DNA of 64,000 nt from Misgurnus anguillicaudatus (taxonomy: Eukaryota > Chordata > Actinopteri > Cypriniformes > Cobitidae): contig NC_073351.2 of assembly GCF_027580225.2 (NCBI RefSeq), positions 3,083,001-3,147,000 of the forward strand, written 5' to 3'. This document shows, piece by piece, positions 50,020 to 58,409 of the stretch. Below the pieces are notes generated by a model. The model made no database searches. It saw only the letters and a program-made list of their open reading frames with translations, and had not been told where the DNA came from. The position numbers and the translations under genes are program-made. Every line of letters starts with the position of its first letter. Within the stretch, counting starts at the first letter, position 1.

Positions 50020-50465
50020 ACATGGGGCAGATGCGGGCCTGGGTCATGGGGCAGATGCGGGCCTGGGTCATGGGGCAGATGCGGGCCTGGGTCATTGGGC
50101 AGGTGAGGACCTGGGTCATGGGGCAGGCTAGGACCTGGGTCATGGGGCAGGCTCGGACCTGGGTCATGGGGCAGGCTAGGACCTGGGTCATGGGGCAGGC
50201 TAGGACCTGGGTCATGGGGCAGGCTAGGACCCGGGTCATGGGGCAGGCTAGGACCCGGGTCATGGGGCAGGCTAGGACCAGGGTCATGGGGCAGGCTAGG
50301 ACCCGGGTCATGGGGCAGGCTAGGACCCGGGTCATGTGGCAGGCTAGGACCTGGGTCATGGGGCAGGCTTGGACCTGGGTCATGGGGCAGGCTTGGACCT
50401 GGGTCATGGGGCAGGCTTGGACCTGGGTCATGGGGCAGGCTTGGACCTGGGTCATGAGGCAGGAA
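50020..50465. repeat. 24-bp minisatellite, about 18 copies
   Basis: The unit CTAGGACCTGGGTCATGGGG plus CAGG repeats with variants (GATGCGGGCCTGGGTCATGGGG at one edge, CTTGGACC at the other). Because 24 is divisible by 3, each strand has open frames; on the minus strand one reads DPGPSLPH repeatedly. It lies inside the gag-only element, next to its 3' LTR. Confidence 0.92.
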
Positions 50466-52380
50466 TAGACCTGGAACACAAGGAAAGGAAGGGTCCGAGC
50501 ACACTTCGGCCTCCGCCTTGGTGTCCTCTGCCTCCTTCCTGTGTCCGGGTACTACCCCCCCCAAAAAAAAAACTTGGGAAAGCTTCCGTGGACCAGGGTG
50601 ATGATATTCCAGATGGTGGACCAGACGAATCAGATGAGTCAGTTGAGCCAGGTGAATCAGACGGGACAGGTGAGCCAGGTGAGCCAGACGAATCATGTGA
50701 ATCAGGTGAGACAGACGAATCAGATGGGACAGGTGAATCAGGCAGGACAGACGAATCAGATGAATCAGATGGATTAGATGAATCAGAAGAATCAGAGGAG
50801 TCGGGCGGATCAGGTGAATCAGGCAGATCAGGTGAATCAGGTGAATCAGGCAGGTCAGGTGAATCAGGTGAATCGGGCAGATCAGGTGAATCAGGTGAGT
50901 CGGGCAGATCAGGTGAATCAGGTGAGTCGGGCAGATCAGGTGAATCAGATGAGTCGGGCAGATCAGGTGAATCAGATGAGTCGGGCAGATCAGGTGAATC
51001 AGATGAGTCGGGCAGATCAGGTGAATCAGACGAGTCGGGCAGATCAGGCGAATCAGACGAGTCGGGCAGATCAGGCGAATCAGACGAGTCGGGCAGATCA
51101 GACGAATCAGACGAGTCGGGCAGATCAGACGAATCAGACGAGTCGGGCAGATCAGACGAATCAGACGAGTCGGGCAGATCAGACGAATCAGACGAGTCGG
51201 GCAGATCAGACGAGTCGGGCAGATCAGACGAATCAGACGAGTCGGGCAGATCAGACGAATCAGACGAGTCGGGCAGATCAGACGAGTCGGGCAGATCAGA
51301 CGAGACGGGCAGATCAGACGAGACGGGCAGATCAGACGAGACGGGCAGATCAGACGAGACGGGCAGATCAGACGAGACGGGCAGATCAGACGAGACGGGC
51401 AGATCAGACGAGACGGGCAGATCAGACGAGACGGGCAGATCAGACGAGACGGGCAGATCAGACGAGACGGGCAGATCAGACGAGACGGGCAGATCAGACG
51501 AGACGGACAGATCAGACGAGACGGGCAGATCAGACGAGACGGGCAGATCAGACGAGACGGGCAGATCAGACGAGACGGGCAGATCAGACGAGACGGGCAG
51601 ATCAGACGAGACGGGCAGATCAGATGAGTCGGATGGTTCAGATGCGGGGCCTTGAGGAACCTCGGGAACAACAGAGCAGAAGGCAGACCAGACGCACCAC
51701 AGGGCTATGGCAAATTCAGAAAGTATTGAGTCAATGAAACATACCTCTGTGGTCGTTGGTTCAGGCATGGTGGCCATCTTGACATCAGGTGCTGGGTGAC
51801 TAATAGCCCTCATGAGTGCAGGTGTGGTGGTGATGATAGCTCTCTGAAATACAGGTGCAGGTATGATGGTAGCTCTCTCGAAAACAGGTGTGGATACAGG
51901 CAGGATGGCGGCCATTTTGGGAACAGGCGGGATGGCAGCCATTTTAGGGACAGGCAGGATTGTGGTGGTTTTCTTGGAGACAGGTGCAGGTGCAGAGACA
52001 GGCAGGATGGCGGCCATTTTGGGAACAGGCAGGGTGGCGGCCATTTTAGGAGCAAGCATGGTTTGTACAGGTGTGGGTAGAACAGGCATGACATGGCTTG
52101 GTGGTTTGTGTACATTCTCTGGAGGTGTATCCGCAACACCCACAGTGAATGGTGAGCCACACAATAGCAGGGCAAAGTCAATATAACTCTCCAGGGACCA
52201 GGCAGACATATCATGGGGCATACACAAGCGCGGCCATTCATCAAGAGCATTGTAGAAAACTGGTTTTAAAGTGTCCTCATCAAAATGTACTTGGTTACTC
52301 AATTCCAAAAAGTCACTTACATATTCCTCAATAGGCCGGTGGTTCTGACGGAGTGCAAGCAGTGCAAAAACAGGTTTCAT
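50452..52380 (-). CDS. gag-like protein with Ser/Asp/Leu/Pro repeat tail (642 aa)
   Basis: The only sizeable non-repetitive frame of the element starts with ATG 56 bases inside the 5' LTR. Residues 1 to about 80 (MKPVFALLALRQNHRPIEEY..., YNALDEWPRLCMPHDMSAW, LESYIDFALLLCGSPFTVG) resemble the capsid part of Ty3-type gag proteins. I recall very similar hypothetical proteins with PKMAA-type repeats in cyprinid genomes. Residues of about 110-205 hold PKMAAILPV-like repeats. About 225 onward is a long tail of SDLPVS and SDLPDSSDS hexa/nonapeptide repeats encoded by the minisatellite. There is no zinc knuckle, protease or polymerase. The frame ends just beyond a T10/G8 homopolymer. Function as a structural gag is inferred. 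Confidence 0.7.
   Translation of the reverse strand: MKPVFALLALRQNHRPIEEYVSDFLELSNQVHFDEDTLKPVFYNALDEWPRLCMPHDMSAWSLESYIDFALLLCGSPFTVGVADTPPENVHKPPSHVMPVLPTPVQTMLAPKMAATLPVPKMAAILPVSAPAPVSKKTTTILPVPKMAAIPPVPKMAAILPVSTPVFERATIIPAPVFQRAIITTTPALMRAISHPAPDVKMATMPEPTTTEVCFIDSILSEFAIALWCVWSAFCSVVPEVPQGPASEPSDSSDLPVSSDLPVSSDLPVSSDLPVSSDLPVSSDLPVSSDLSVSSDLPVSSDLPVSSDLPVSSDLPVSSDLPVSSDLPVSSDLPVSSDLPVSSDLPVSSDLPVSSDLPVSSDLPDSSDLPDSSDSSDLPDSSDSSDLPDSSDLPDSSDSSDLPDSSDSSDLPDSSDSSDLPDSSDSSDLPDSSDSPDLPDSSDSPDLPDSSDSPDLPDSSDSPDLPDSSDSPDLPDSSDSPDLPDSPDSPDLPDSPDSPDLPDSPDSPDLPDSPDSPDLPDSPDPPDSSDSSDSSNPSDSSDSSVLPDSPVPSDSSVSPDSHDSSGSPGSPVPSDSPGSTDSSDSSGPPSGISSPWSTEAFPSFFFGGGSTRTQEGGRGHQGGGRSVLGPFLSLCSRSIPAS
50551..50574 (-). 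other. Homopolymer switch between two gag tail frames
   Basis: C8 followed by A10 on the plus strand (T10 G8 in the sense of the element). A one-base length change would swap the present short ending for a frame that continues through the 24-bp array to about 49869. Confidence 0.55.
50620..51645. repeat. 1-kb 9/18/27-bp higher-order minisatellite
   Basis: Built from 9-base modules such as GGTGAATCA and GACGAGTCG. At about 50815-51300 they are ordered mainly as 27-base units (CAGATCAGACGAATCAGACGAGTCGGG type). At about 51300-51630 there are roughly 18 nearly identical 18-base units, CAGATCAGACGAGACGGG. Homogeneity rises from the plus-strand left side to the right. All unit lengths are multiples of 3, so five frames stay open; only the minus-strand gag frame connects to non-repetitive coding sequence. 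Confidence 0.95.
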
Positions 52381-52436
52381 GGTGCTGGTGGGAGATTACT
52401 GACCTTCGCTGGATTCCGGGTTATGGCTGATTATTC

Positions 52437-52913
52437 TGTAACGGGTGGTGTGCTTTAAAGAAAGCGATGAAGAGGAGAATCCATGTGCTAAAGGTGTTTA
52501 TTAGTAAAATCCCAATAAGGGCCAGCAAACAAATCCAAACAGGGTAAATCCACAATCGTAATCCAGAGACAGGCAAAATATATCAGGGCAGGCGGCAAAC
52601 AGGCATTAAATCCAAAATACAGGCAGAAGTCAAAAACAGGCAGATGCAGGTAACAGGGTAACAGATAAACAGAATAACAGAATAACAGAATCAGAATCAG
52701 AATACAGGCAGATACAAACAGGATGGCGATGTAATAATCAGCCAGGAGCAGGTGAACAGGATGTGACTTATATACAGACAGACAGGAAGTGTGAACTGTG
52801 ACATGGCATGATGAATATCAAAATAAAAGTCAGAACAGAGCAGGGTATCAAAATAAAAGTCCAAAATACAAAAATACACAGAACACAAGTAAACACAGAA
52901 CAAAACCATTACA
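52437..52913 (-). repeat. 5' LTR of the gag-only element
   Basis: 477 bases, about 99 percent identical to 49398-49873. Its TATATAAG box (52767-52774, minus) would drive transcription toward lower coordinates. Confidence 0.92.
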
Positions 52914-53113
52914 AAAAGAGATGTTTTGTCTTAGATGAAATAAAAATTGAAAGCCATGATGAAAGGGACTTAATTTTTTTCCTCAAAGAAAAACAAAGAA
53001 TCATAAATGGATGCAAACTAATTCAACTTCCAATTGTTGTCTTTAGTAAATGTAGCTTTTGTATAAAGTCAAAAGAGACCTTGTAGTCAGTGGGGAGTTA
53101 CTTGTAGTGTTTG

Positions 53114-53114
<1 letters not shown>

Positions 53115-53160
<46 letters not shown>
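53115..53160. repeat. (GT)n microsatellite
   Basis: About 20 GT units immediately next to the DNA element starting at 53163. A second TG tract (55605-55632) abuts its other end. Confidence 0.95.
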
Positions 53161-53162
<2 letters not shown>

Positions 53163-53602
53163 CAGGGCTGGACTGGGACAAAAAATTGGCCCTGGCATTT
53201 TGCCCCAGACCGGCCCACTACATAGGATCACAAATCTTTGTGCAACCTTGACTACCAACTCCATATAATGATTAAGTAGAAAAGTATAAGAGCTGACACG
53301 TGACATTACAAAAATGTAACGCTTTGCAGGTTTTAAAAATAATAGTATTAGTCAGTGAGTGCACAATGTTTAAACTAACCATTCCGAACACCTGATTACA
53401 CTGAGACCTGATAAATGTTACAATGAAGTCGCAGTCTCGCCGCTGAGCCATAAGTCCCATAACAGTGTGTGCAGAATATTTTGATAACTTTTTTTCCTGA
53501 ACACCTTTTACCAATTCCAAACCACAGTAATTTTAATAACTAACATTAAGTTTGTATATATCTTTTCCTTTCATCCTATTTTATGCCATTGCTGCCCATA
53601 TC

Positions 53603-54481
53603 TAGCCTGACGTTGCCATACTCAATTCTAGTCAGAATTTGAGTCTGATACCGCTCCATTGAGCTATAATTATGAGGCGTGTCTCAACCGAAAAATGCCT
53701 CTGCACTCAATTGGATAGACCTACGACCAATCAGAGCAACCGAGTGTGTAACGTATGTTGAAATTACGTCTTTGCAGCCTGACCGAACTGGTAGTTATTC
53801 GCTACAATGACACTAACATTGTGATTATACCGAGTTAGCGAATGTACATCAACACCTATTATGTTTACAACATTTCGTTTATATCACAACATGAAGTATT
53901 TACTAAGTCATAGAGTAAGACTATCTCTTACCATTTGTACGTTAGGCGAACTTCATCCACGGCGATAGCCATTATGTTTGCTTGAAAATATTGGAGCCTA
54001 GCATGTCCCTCCACTTATTTAGCAACCACGATTCCGGGCTTCCGAAAAGAAGCTGGCAACGACCGCTAATTATATCCATCTCGTCGTGCACACTGAGTTG
54101 CATCGCCGTGATAACGTTAGCCATTTCAGTTGCGACCAACTTTTGCCGAATAGGACATCAACAAATGCCCTGCTCGCGTTTCTCTGTTCCTCTTTTAAAA
54201 TCAATGCTCTGTCGATATCTTTTAGTACAGACTCAATGTCAGAATCCACACATCTGAACTCTACAGCGGCAGCCATTCAACACACGCGTTCTTTGGTGAC
54301 GTGGTTCATTACGTTACTGTTGATTATCTGTCCATCATCGTATAAAGCCCGCCCTGACAATTTGATTGGTTCGACCAGCATTTGTCCTAAAATAGTAGCT
54401 CCTCAACGCAGAAACCCCAGACCCATCTTCCCGTTTACAAAATCTTGTGGGCGGGGCTAAGATGGGCTGGCACCCAGGCTA
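53603..54481. mobile_element. Nested TIR element with 9-bp flanking duplication
   Basis: It begins TAGCCTGACGTTGCCA and ends GGCACCCAGGCTA, with an inverted TAGCCTG at both tips. GCCCATATC occurs directly at 53594-53602 and 54482-54490, an 8-9-bp target duplication. The size is 879 bp. It carries a RecQ-like fragment on the minus strand. The superfamily is undecided: hAT and P use 8 bp, Mutator-type 9 bp. Confidence 0.78.
54130..54276 (-). pseudogene. RecQ-helicase-like N-terminal fragment
   Basis: The minus-strand frame starting at 54276 reads ...ESVLKDIDRALILKEEQ, RNASRAFVD, then a rearranged FGKSWSQLKW. This resembles the start of a RecQ-family ATPase domain, where the Walker A region should follow (GKS remains), but the nucleotide-binding loop is disrupted and the frame stops soon after. 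It looks like a captured or transposon-encoded helicase relic. The similarity is from memory and moderate. Confidence 0.45.
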
Positions 54482-55602
54482 GCCCATATCAGGATTTCTT
54501 GTGTAATGGTTACACCTCAATTTTGCAATTTTCATGCATGGCATCTTTCTTATGGACATCAAAAAATGAATTTCCAGTGTGCGTGTTAAACATTTTTGGC
54601 CCATTTTAAATGTTAAAGAAAACTTGCCTAATAATTCTGCACACTTGAATATAAGGTGCTTTTTTCTCCAGCCAGTCATCATTAACAATAATGTATTACT
54701 TATAAATGCCTTATTTATTAAATGAATGGTAGTTATTAAGATTAATTTGGTTTGGAATTAGTAAAATATGTTTGATAAAAACTGTGATCAAAAGTTTGAT
54801 GTAGCTACCTAATTATTCTGCCCACACTGTATTTTGTTGCAGTGTAATCACTGTCATTTTGCAAACAGCCATTAGTCTATCACTAATATTGTGTGATTAG
54901 TGTTTTTGACTGCGTTTTGTCAAGAGGATATCTAACAACAGTGTTTTAAAAGCAGTTCTGCTTACCGCACGTCAACTTGCTTCTCAGACGTCTTTTATTT
55001 TGACAGACGCACACTAACGCTGCATGCTTCATAAAATGCCCTAAAAGTTGTGATTGGGCTAGTCAAATGGCAAATAAAAAAGAACCAATGGGCTGCTGAT
55101 TAGGTGTCTCCTGGGCCGGTCTGTCCGAAAAAAAAACCCATCTTACGCTAACTTTTCTGAAAAAATGCAGCACATTGTAACCGCGCCTTTATGCACCATT
55201 AATGAACACTGTAACCGCGCCTTTTAGCGCCATTAATGAATTACATTAAAACAAATAAGAAACAAAGAAAGAAAGCAACGTTCTGCGTTGCGCGATGTAC
55301 AAGTGTTATAGGCTGGTCAGACAAAAGTAGTGTGAGATGTATGATAAGTCTGTATGATACTCGCTCTCCGTTTCTTGTGTCAGATCATCGCTCTGTCTAT
55401 CTGACACAAGAAACAGAGGGGTGGAGGTTGTTAAGAGATGATTGGGCCAAACCAGTGTCAGTATTGAAAATGTACCAATGGGCTGCTGTCCATGCTTTAT
55501 GGGCCGGTCGTTGGCCAAAAAAAAAATCATATTATATTCACCGGCCCCCAAGGACGTCGGTCCACCGGGCATTTGCCCGGTATGCCAGATTACCAGTCCA
55601 GC

Positions 55603-55604
<2 letters not shown>

Positions 55605-55632
<28 letters not shown>
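55605..55632. repeat. (TG)n microsatellite
   Basis: About 13 TG units flanking the right end of the 53163-55606 element. Confidence 0.95.
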
Positions 55633-55635
<3 letters not shown>

Positions 55636-55648
55636 AGTCAGGTCCATC

Positions 55649-56103
55649 TACAGGTGCTGGTCATATAATTAGAATCACCAAAAAGTTGGTTTATTTCACT
55701 AATTCCATTAAAAAAGTGAAACTTGTATATTATTTTCATTCATTACACACAGACTGATATATTTAGAATGTTTATTTTTTTAATTTTGATCATTATAACT
55801 GACAACTAAGGAAAATCCCAAATTCAGTATCTCAGAAAATTAGAATATTTAAGACTAATACAAAGAAAGTATTTTTAGAAATCTGGGCCAACTGAAAAGT
55901 ATGAACATGAAAAGTATGAGCATGTACAGCACTCAATACTTAGTTGGGGCTCCTTTTGCCTGAATTACTGCAGCAATGCGGTGTGGCATGGAGTCGATCA
56001 GTCTGTGGCACTCCTAAGGTGTCATGAAAGCCCAGGTTGCTCTGATAGTGGCCTTCAGCTCTTTTGTATTGTTGGGTCTGGGGTATCGCATCTTCCTCTT
56101 CAC
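55649..56103 (-). pseudogene. Tc1-like transposon 3' fragment with transposase C-terminus
   Basis: It starts TACAGGTGCTGGTCATATAA, a recognised fish Tc1-like terminus. On the minus strand the last ~56 codons of a transposase are legible (KRKMRYPRPNN..., RLIDSMPHRIAAVIQ, AKGAPTKY, stop at 55933-55935), with one internal TAG. The catalytic core is missing, so it is a truncated relic. Confidence 0.88.
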
Positions 56104-56478
56104 CAGGGACGTCGTTAGGCCTATTTTAGGGGGGCTGAAGCTACCCCAAAATGTTCCTAAGCCCCCCTAAATGATTATAAGAACAACAATAAAATTTGAT
56201 TTATAAAAAACCGTATCCTCATTAATATTTAGACTCAACAAATGTTATATATCCAGCTACAAAAAAAACCATCTGACAAGTCGGACAGAATACGCTAGAT
56301 GTCGAACGTCAAGTGACCAAACCGGAAAATGGCGATCGCTTCCGGTTGCCTGTATGTGCTATTGTAGCTTGTTATTACAAATTGTGCTCCATACTCCAAT
56401 CCAGTAGGTGGCGGAAAATGCACCTTTAGTTGGTTTGCCAACCGCCATTAAACACCAGAAGAAGAAGAAGCTTGTTAT
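56104..56478. repeat. Unassigned repeat fragments before the gypsy LTR
   Basis: It contains CCCCCCTAAATG/TTTTAGGGGGGCT foldback pieces and an AGTAGGTGGCGG...ACACCAGAAGAAGAAGAAG segment familiar from fish genomes. There is no gene. Confidence 0.45.
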
Positions 56479-58354
56479 TGTCACAAGGTGACGATCTTTT
56501 TTTCTTTGGGGCGGAACCAAAATTATGGAAGTTTGGTTCCGCCCGGAAGTGTTTCCGCCCGGACCGGAAAAGACGAACACCGGACTTCCATTAAGCGCCG
56601 CGATCGGGAAAATCGTCGAATTCGATGCACCTGTACCTAGTTGGGAACAGCGGTTAGTGATTGGAAGATACGCTGAACAAGGCAGTACTTAAGGCCAAGT
56701 TTATTCACAGTCTGGAGACCTTTTGGGTGTGTGTGGAAGCGCTGTGTTGTGGCCGCTGGTGCGCTGTTTGTGGCTGTCTAACTCTCTCTCTCTCTCTCAG
56801 GCTGGAACTGTTGATTGGGAAGTCATCGCGAACCTTAAAGGTTGTGAGGAGAACGAACACATGACGGATTGAGACGAAGTGAAAAAGGGGATTTAAAACG
56901 GCATTGCTGTGAGTACCTAGATCTAGCTGAAAGTATCTTGTGTATTAACCTGGCTTATGTTAACTCCCTCCAGGAGAAGGAGGACGGCCCTACCCCTAAC
57001 AGAGTGTGGTGGGTGAGCCGAGGAAATACTTACCGAAGCAGACACAAGAACGACATCACTAGCTGGGCCGCATATTTCCATTGCCAACTCTGAACTAAGC
57101 GAGGTGAAGGAAGACGGGCGTCTTTTTCGTACACTTGGAGTGGTGGGTGAGTCTTTGTGCTGTGGAAACCTTTATTTTTGACGTGGTGCTGTATATTGCC
57201 GTGGGTTGCGGTGTATTGCTGTGTGTCTTGTCAGATTAACCCCCGCCTTCACGCACTTCGTCGAGAGAAGACAAAGAGGCTGCTGGCTTTAGCTCATTTC
57301 AGTACAGCATACGTTGTGAGCGTGCTTCGGGCCTCCAGAAATAGTACGGTGCCCAGAAGCGATTTTCCCCCGTCTAGACATCGGGCGGATGTGAAGAGTG
57401 GCGGTGAAGAGCCGAGGAAACAGCAGAGGTGTGAGTACGATTTGGGGCTATTATTATTGACGTTTTCGATTGCATAAACATTGTTGTTGCAGAGAGAGAG
57501 GTGACGTAATTCCATCGTCCCGTGGCCTCTACAAAGGGGCGCCCCTGTCCAGAGTTCGAACGCCGACGGTAATGAGGAAAGGGCAGCGCTCGGCCCGGTG
57601 AGACGTTGGGATATTCCACCCCTCTGCCACCATCTAGCGGTCGTGAGGGTTCGCCCCCGACGCCACCTAGGAACTACCTACCCCATCGCACGTCGCGCCG
57701 ACTGCTGTAAGTCCGCCACTGCTGCCTGTGTGCCTATTAATCTCTTAAGCTGTCGATCCATAGAGACGGAGCATCCACTGTATCCGGTAGACTTGTGGGG
57801 AAGAACCTGAGGAGAAACCGAGCAAAAACCTGTACTTACGGTACGCTGAGTCCAGTCGAGAGGTGAGAGCCATCTTAAAGCAAACTAACTGTGCTTCTGT
57901 GTCCAAGTCGATACCTGTGGAGAGAAGGAAAGGAGTAGTGAGTAACCTGACGAAAATTGTGAGCCTCCCCGAGGAAGATTCAGGTACGCGACCAATATAA
58001 TAATCCCCCACACTCATACTGGTTCTGATTCTGCCTCAAGGAGGAAGAAGGAGCGCGCCACGGATTATTAAGGCCAGGCCGGAGCCTGAGTCCCACATCC
58101 CGGACCCCCGTTGGCCCCTTGCTTCCCGTCATCCCCCGGCTGAGGCCCACCTGGAGGGCAGAGCTAGATTTAGTTTTAATCCCCCTTTCCCCATTCCCCA
58201 AGACATTTTAAATATTTAAATTCAATAAAGATTGTTTTATACTTACCTGTTCTCGTGTTGTTTGGTCATTGGGTTGGCTTTGGGGACCTCCTCGAGGTGG
58301 AAGTTGAGAAGGGGCGGGGCTTTAGCCTAGAACAGCCAGCCCCTGGCCGTGACA
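56479..58354 (+). repeat. 5' LTR, 1876 bp
   Basis: It starts TGTCACAAGGTGACG and ends GGCCGTGACA, with TGTCAC/GTGACA tips inverted. A poly(A) signal AATAAA is at 58224-58229. The LTR is long and GC-richer than its surroundings. Several donor-like GTGAGTA motifs are present, but no open frame in it is credible. Confidence 0.92.
58224..58229 (+). promoter_or_regulatory. LTR poly(A) signal
   Basis: AATAAA about 125 bases before the LTR end, followed by TTGTTTTATACTTACCTGTT. This marks the probable R/U5 side. Confidence 0.7.
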
Positions 58355-58359
58355 GATTT

Positions 58360-58379
58360 TGGCGTAGTCGGCAGGATTC
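58360..58379 (+). promoter_or_regulatory. Primer-binding site for tRNA-Ser(AGA-type)
   Basis: TGGCGTAGTCGGCAGGATTC, five bases after the LTR, is complementary over 20 bases to the 3' end (including CCA) of the vertebrate tRNA-Ser(AGA) sequence as I recall it. Confidence 0.85.
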
Positions 58380-58409
58380 CACCTCGAGTTGAGTAACCAG
58401 GGTCGCCCA

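Larger units (their letters stand above)
49398..52913 (-). mobile_element. Complete young gag-only LTR retroelement with expanded minisatellites
   Basis: Two direct LTRs (49398-49873 and 52437-52913) begin TG and end CA. They are flanked by a perfect 5-bp duplication AAAAG (49393-49397, 52914-52918). By eye the LTRs differ at only four bases and one indel, about 99 percent identity, so insertion is recent. Orientation is minus: TATATAAG and AATAAA boxes lie in that sense, and a G-rich polypurine tract (49877-49886) adjoins the 3' LTR. The 2.6-kb interior holds one gag-like frame fused to tandem repeats. No protease, reverse transcriptase or integrase is present, so movement must have been in trans. 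No standard tRNA primer site was recognised next to the 5' LTR. Confidence 0.93.
53163..55606. mobile_element. 2.4-kb DNA element inserted in a TG microsatellite
   Basis: A perfect 14-base inverted repeat, CAGGGCTGGACTGG at 53163 and CCAGTCCAGCCCTG ending at 55606. Beyond it the two ends differ (GGGACAAAAAATTGGCCC versus TAATCTGGCATACCGGGC), but both sorts of end recur in fish genomes in my memory. TG repeats on both sides hide the target duplication. No intact transposase is found. Another TIR element is nested at 53603-54481. Confidence 0.75.

Noticed and set aside
50020..51645. CRISPR-like array
   Set aside because: Repeats are directly tandem with no unique spacers, and the genome is vertebrate.
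49869..51671. Minus-strand 600-codon frame (LICPSR and DPGPSLPH repeats) as a separate protein
   Set aside because: It begins inside the repeat without non-repetitive N-terminal sequence. At most its end could be an alternative tail of gag after a length change in the homopolymer.
50369..51737. Long plus-strand open frames (DESGRSDETG and ADQTNQTSR repeats) as genes
   Set aside because: They consist almost entirely of the 9/18/27-bp minisatellite read on the opposite strand to the gag frame. Unit lengths divisible by 3 keep any frame open.
54070..54129. Intact helicase gene on the minus strand at 54070-54276
   Set aside because: The ATP-binding loop region is scrambled and the frame ends after 68 codons. 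It is annotated as a fragment only.
56661..57810. Open frames inside the 5' LTR as accessory genes
   Set aside because: They are short and overlapping. The corresponding frames in the 3' LTR are only partly preserved, with no domain resemblance.
58389..58409. Upstream extension of gag
   Set aside because: The frame is open but begins with TTG. The first ATG is 58410, 55 bases inside the LTR.
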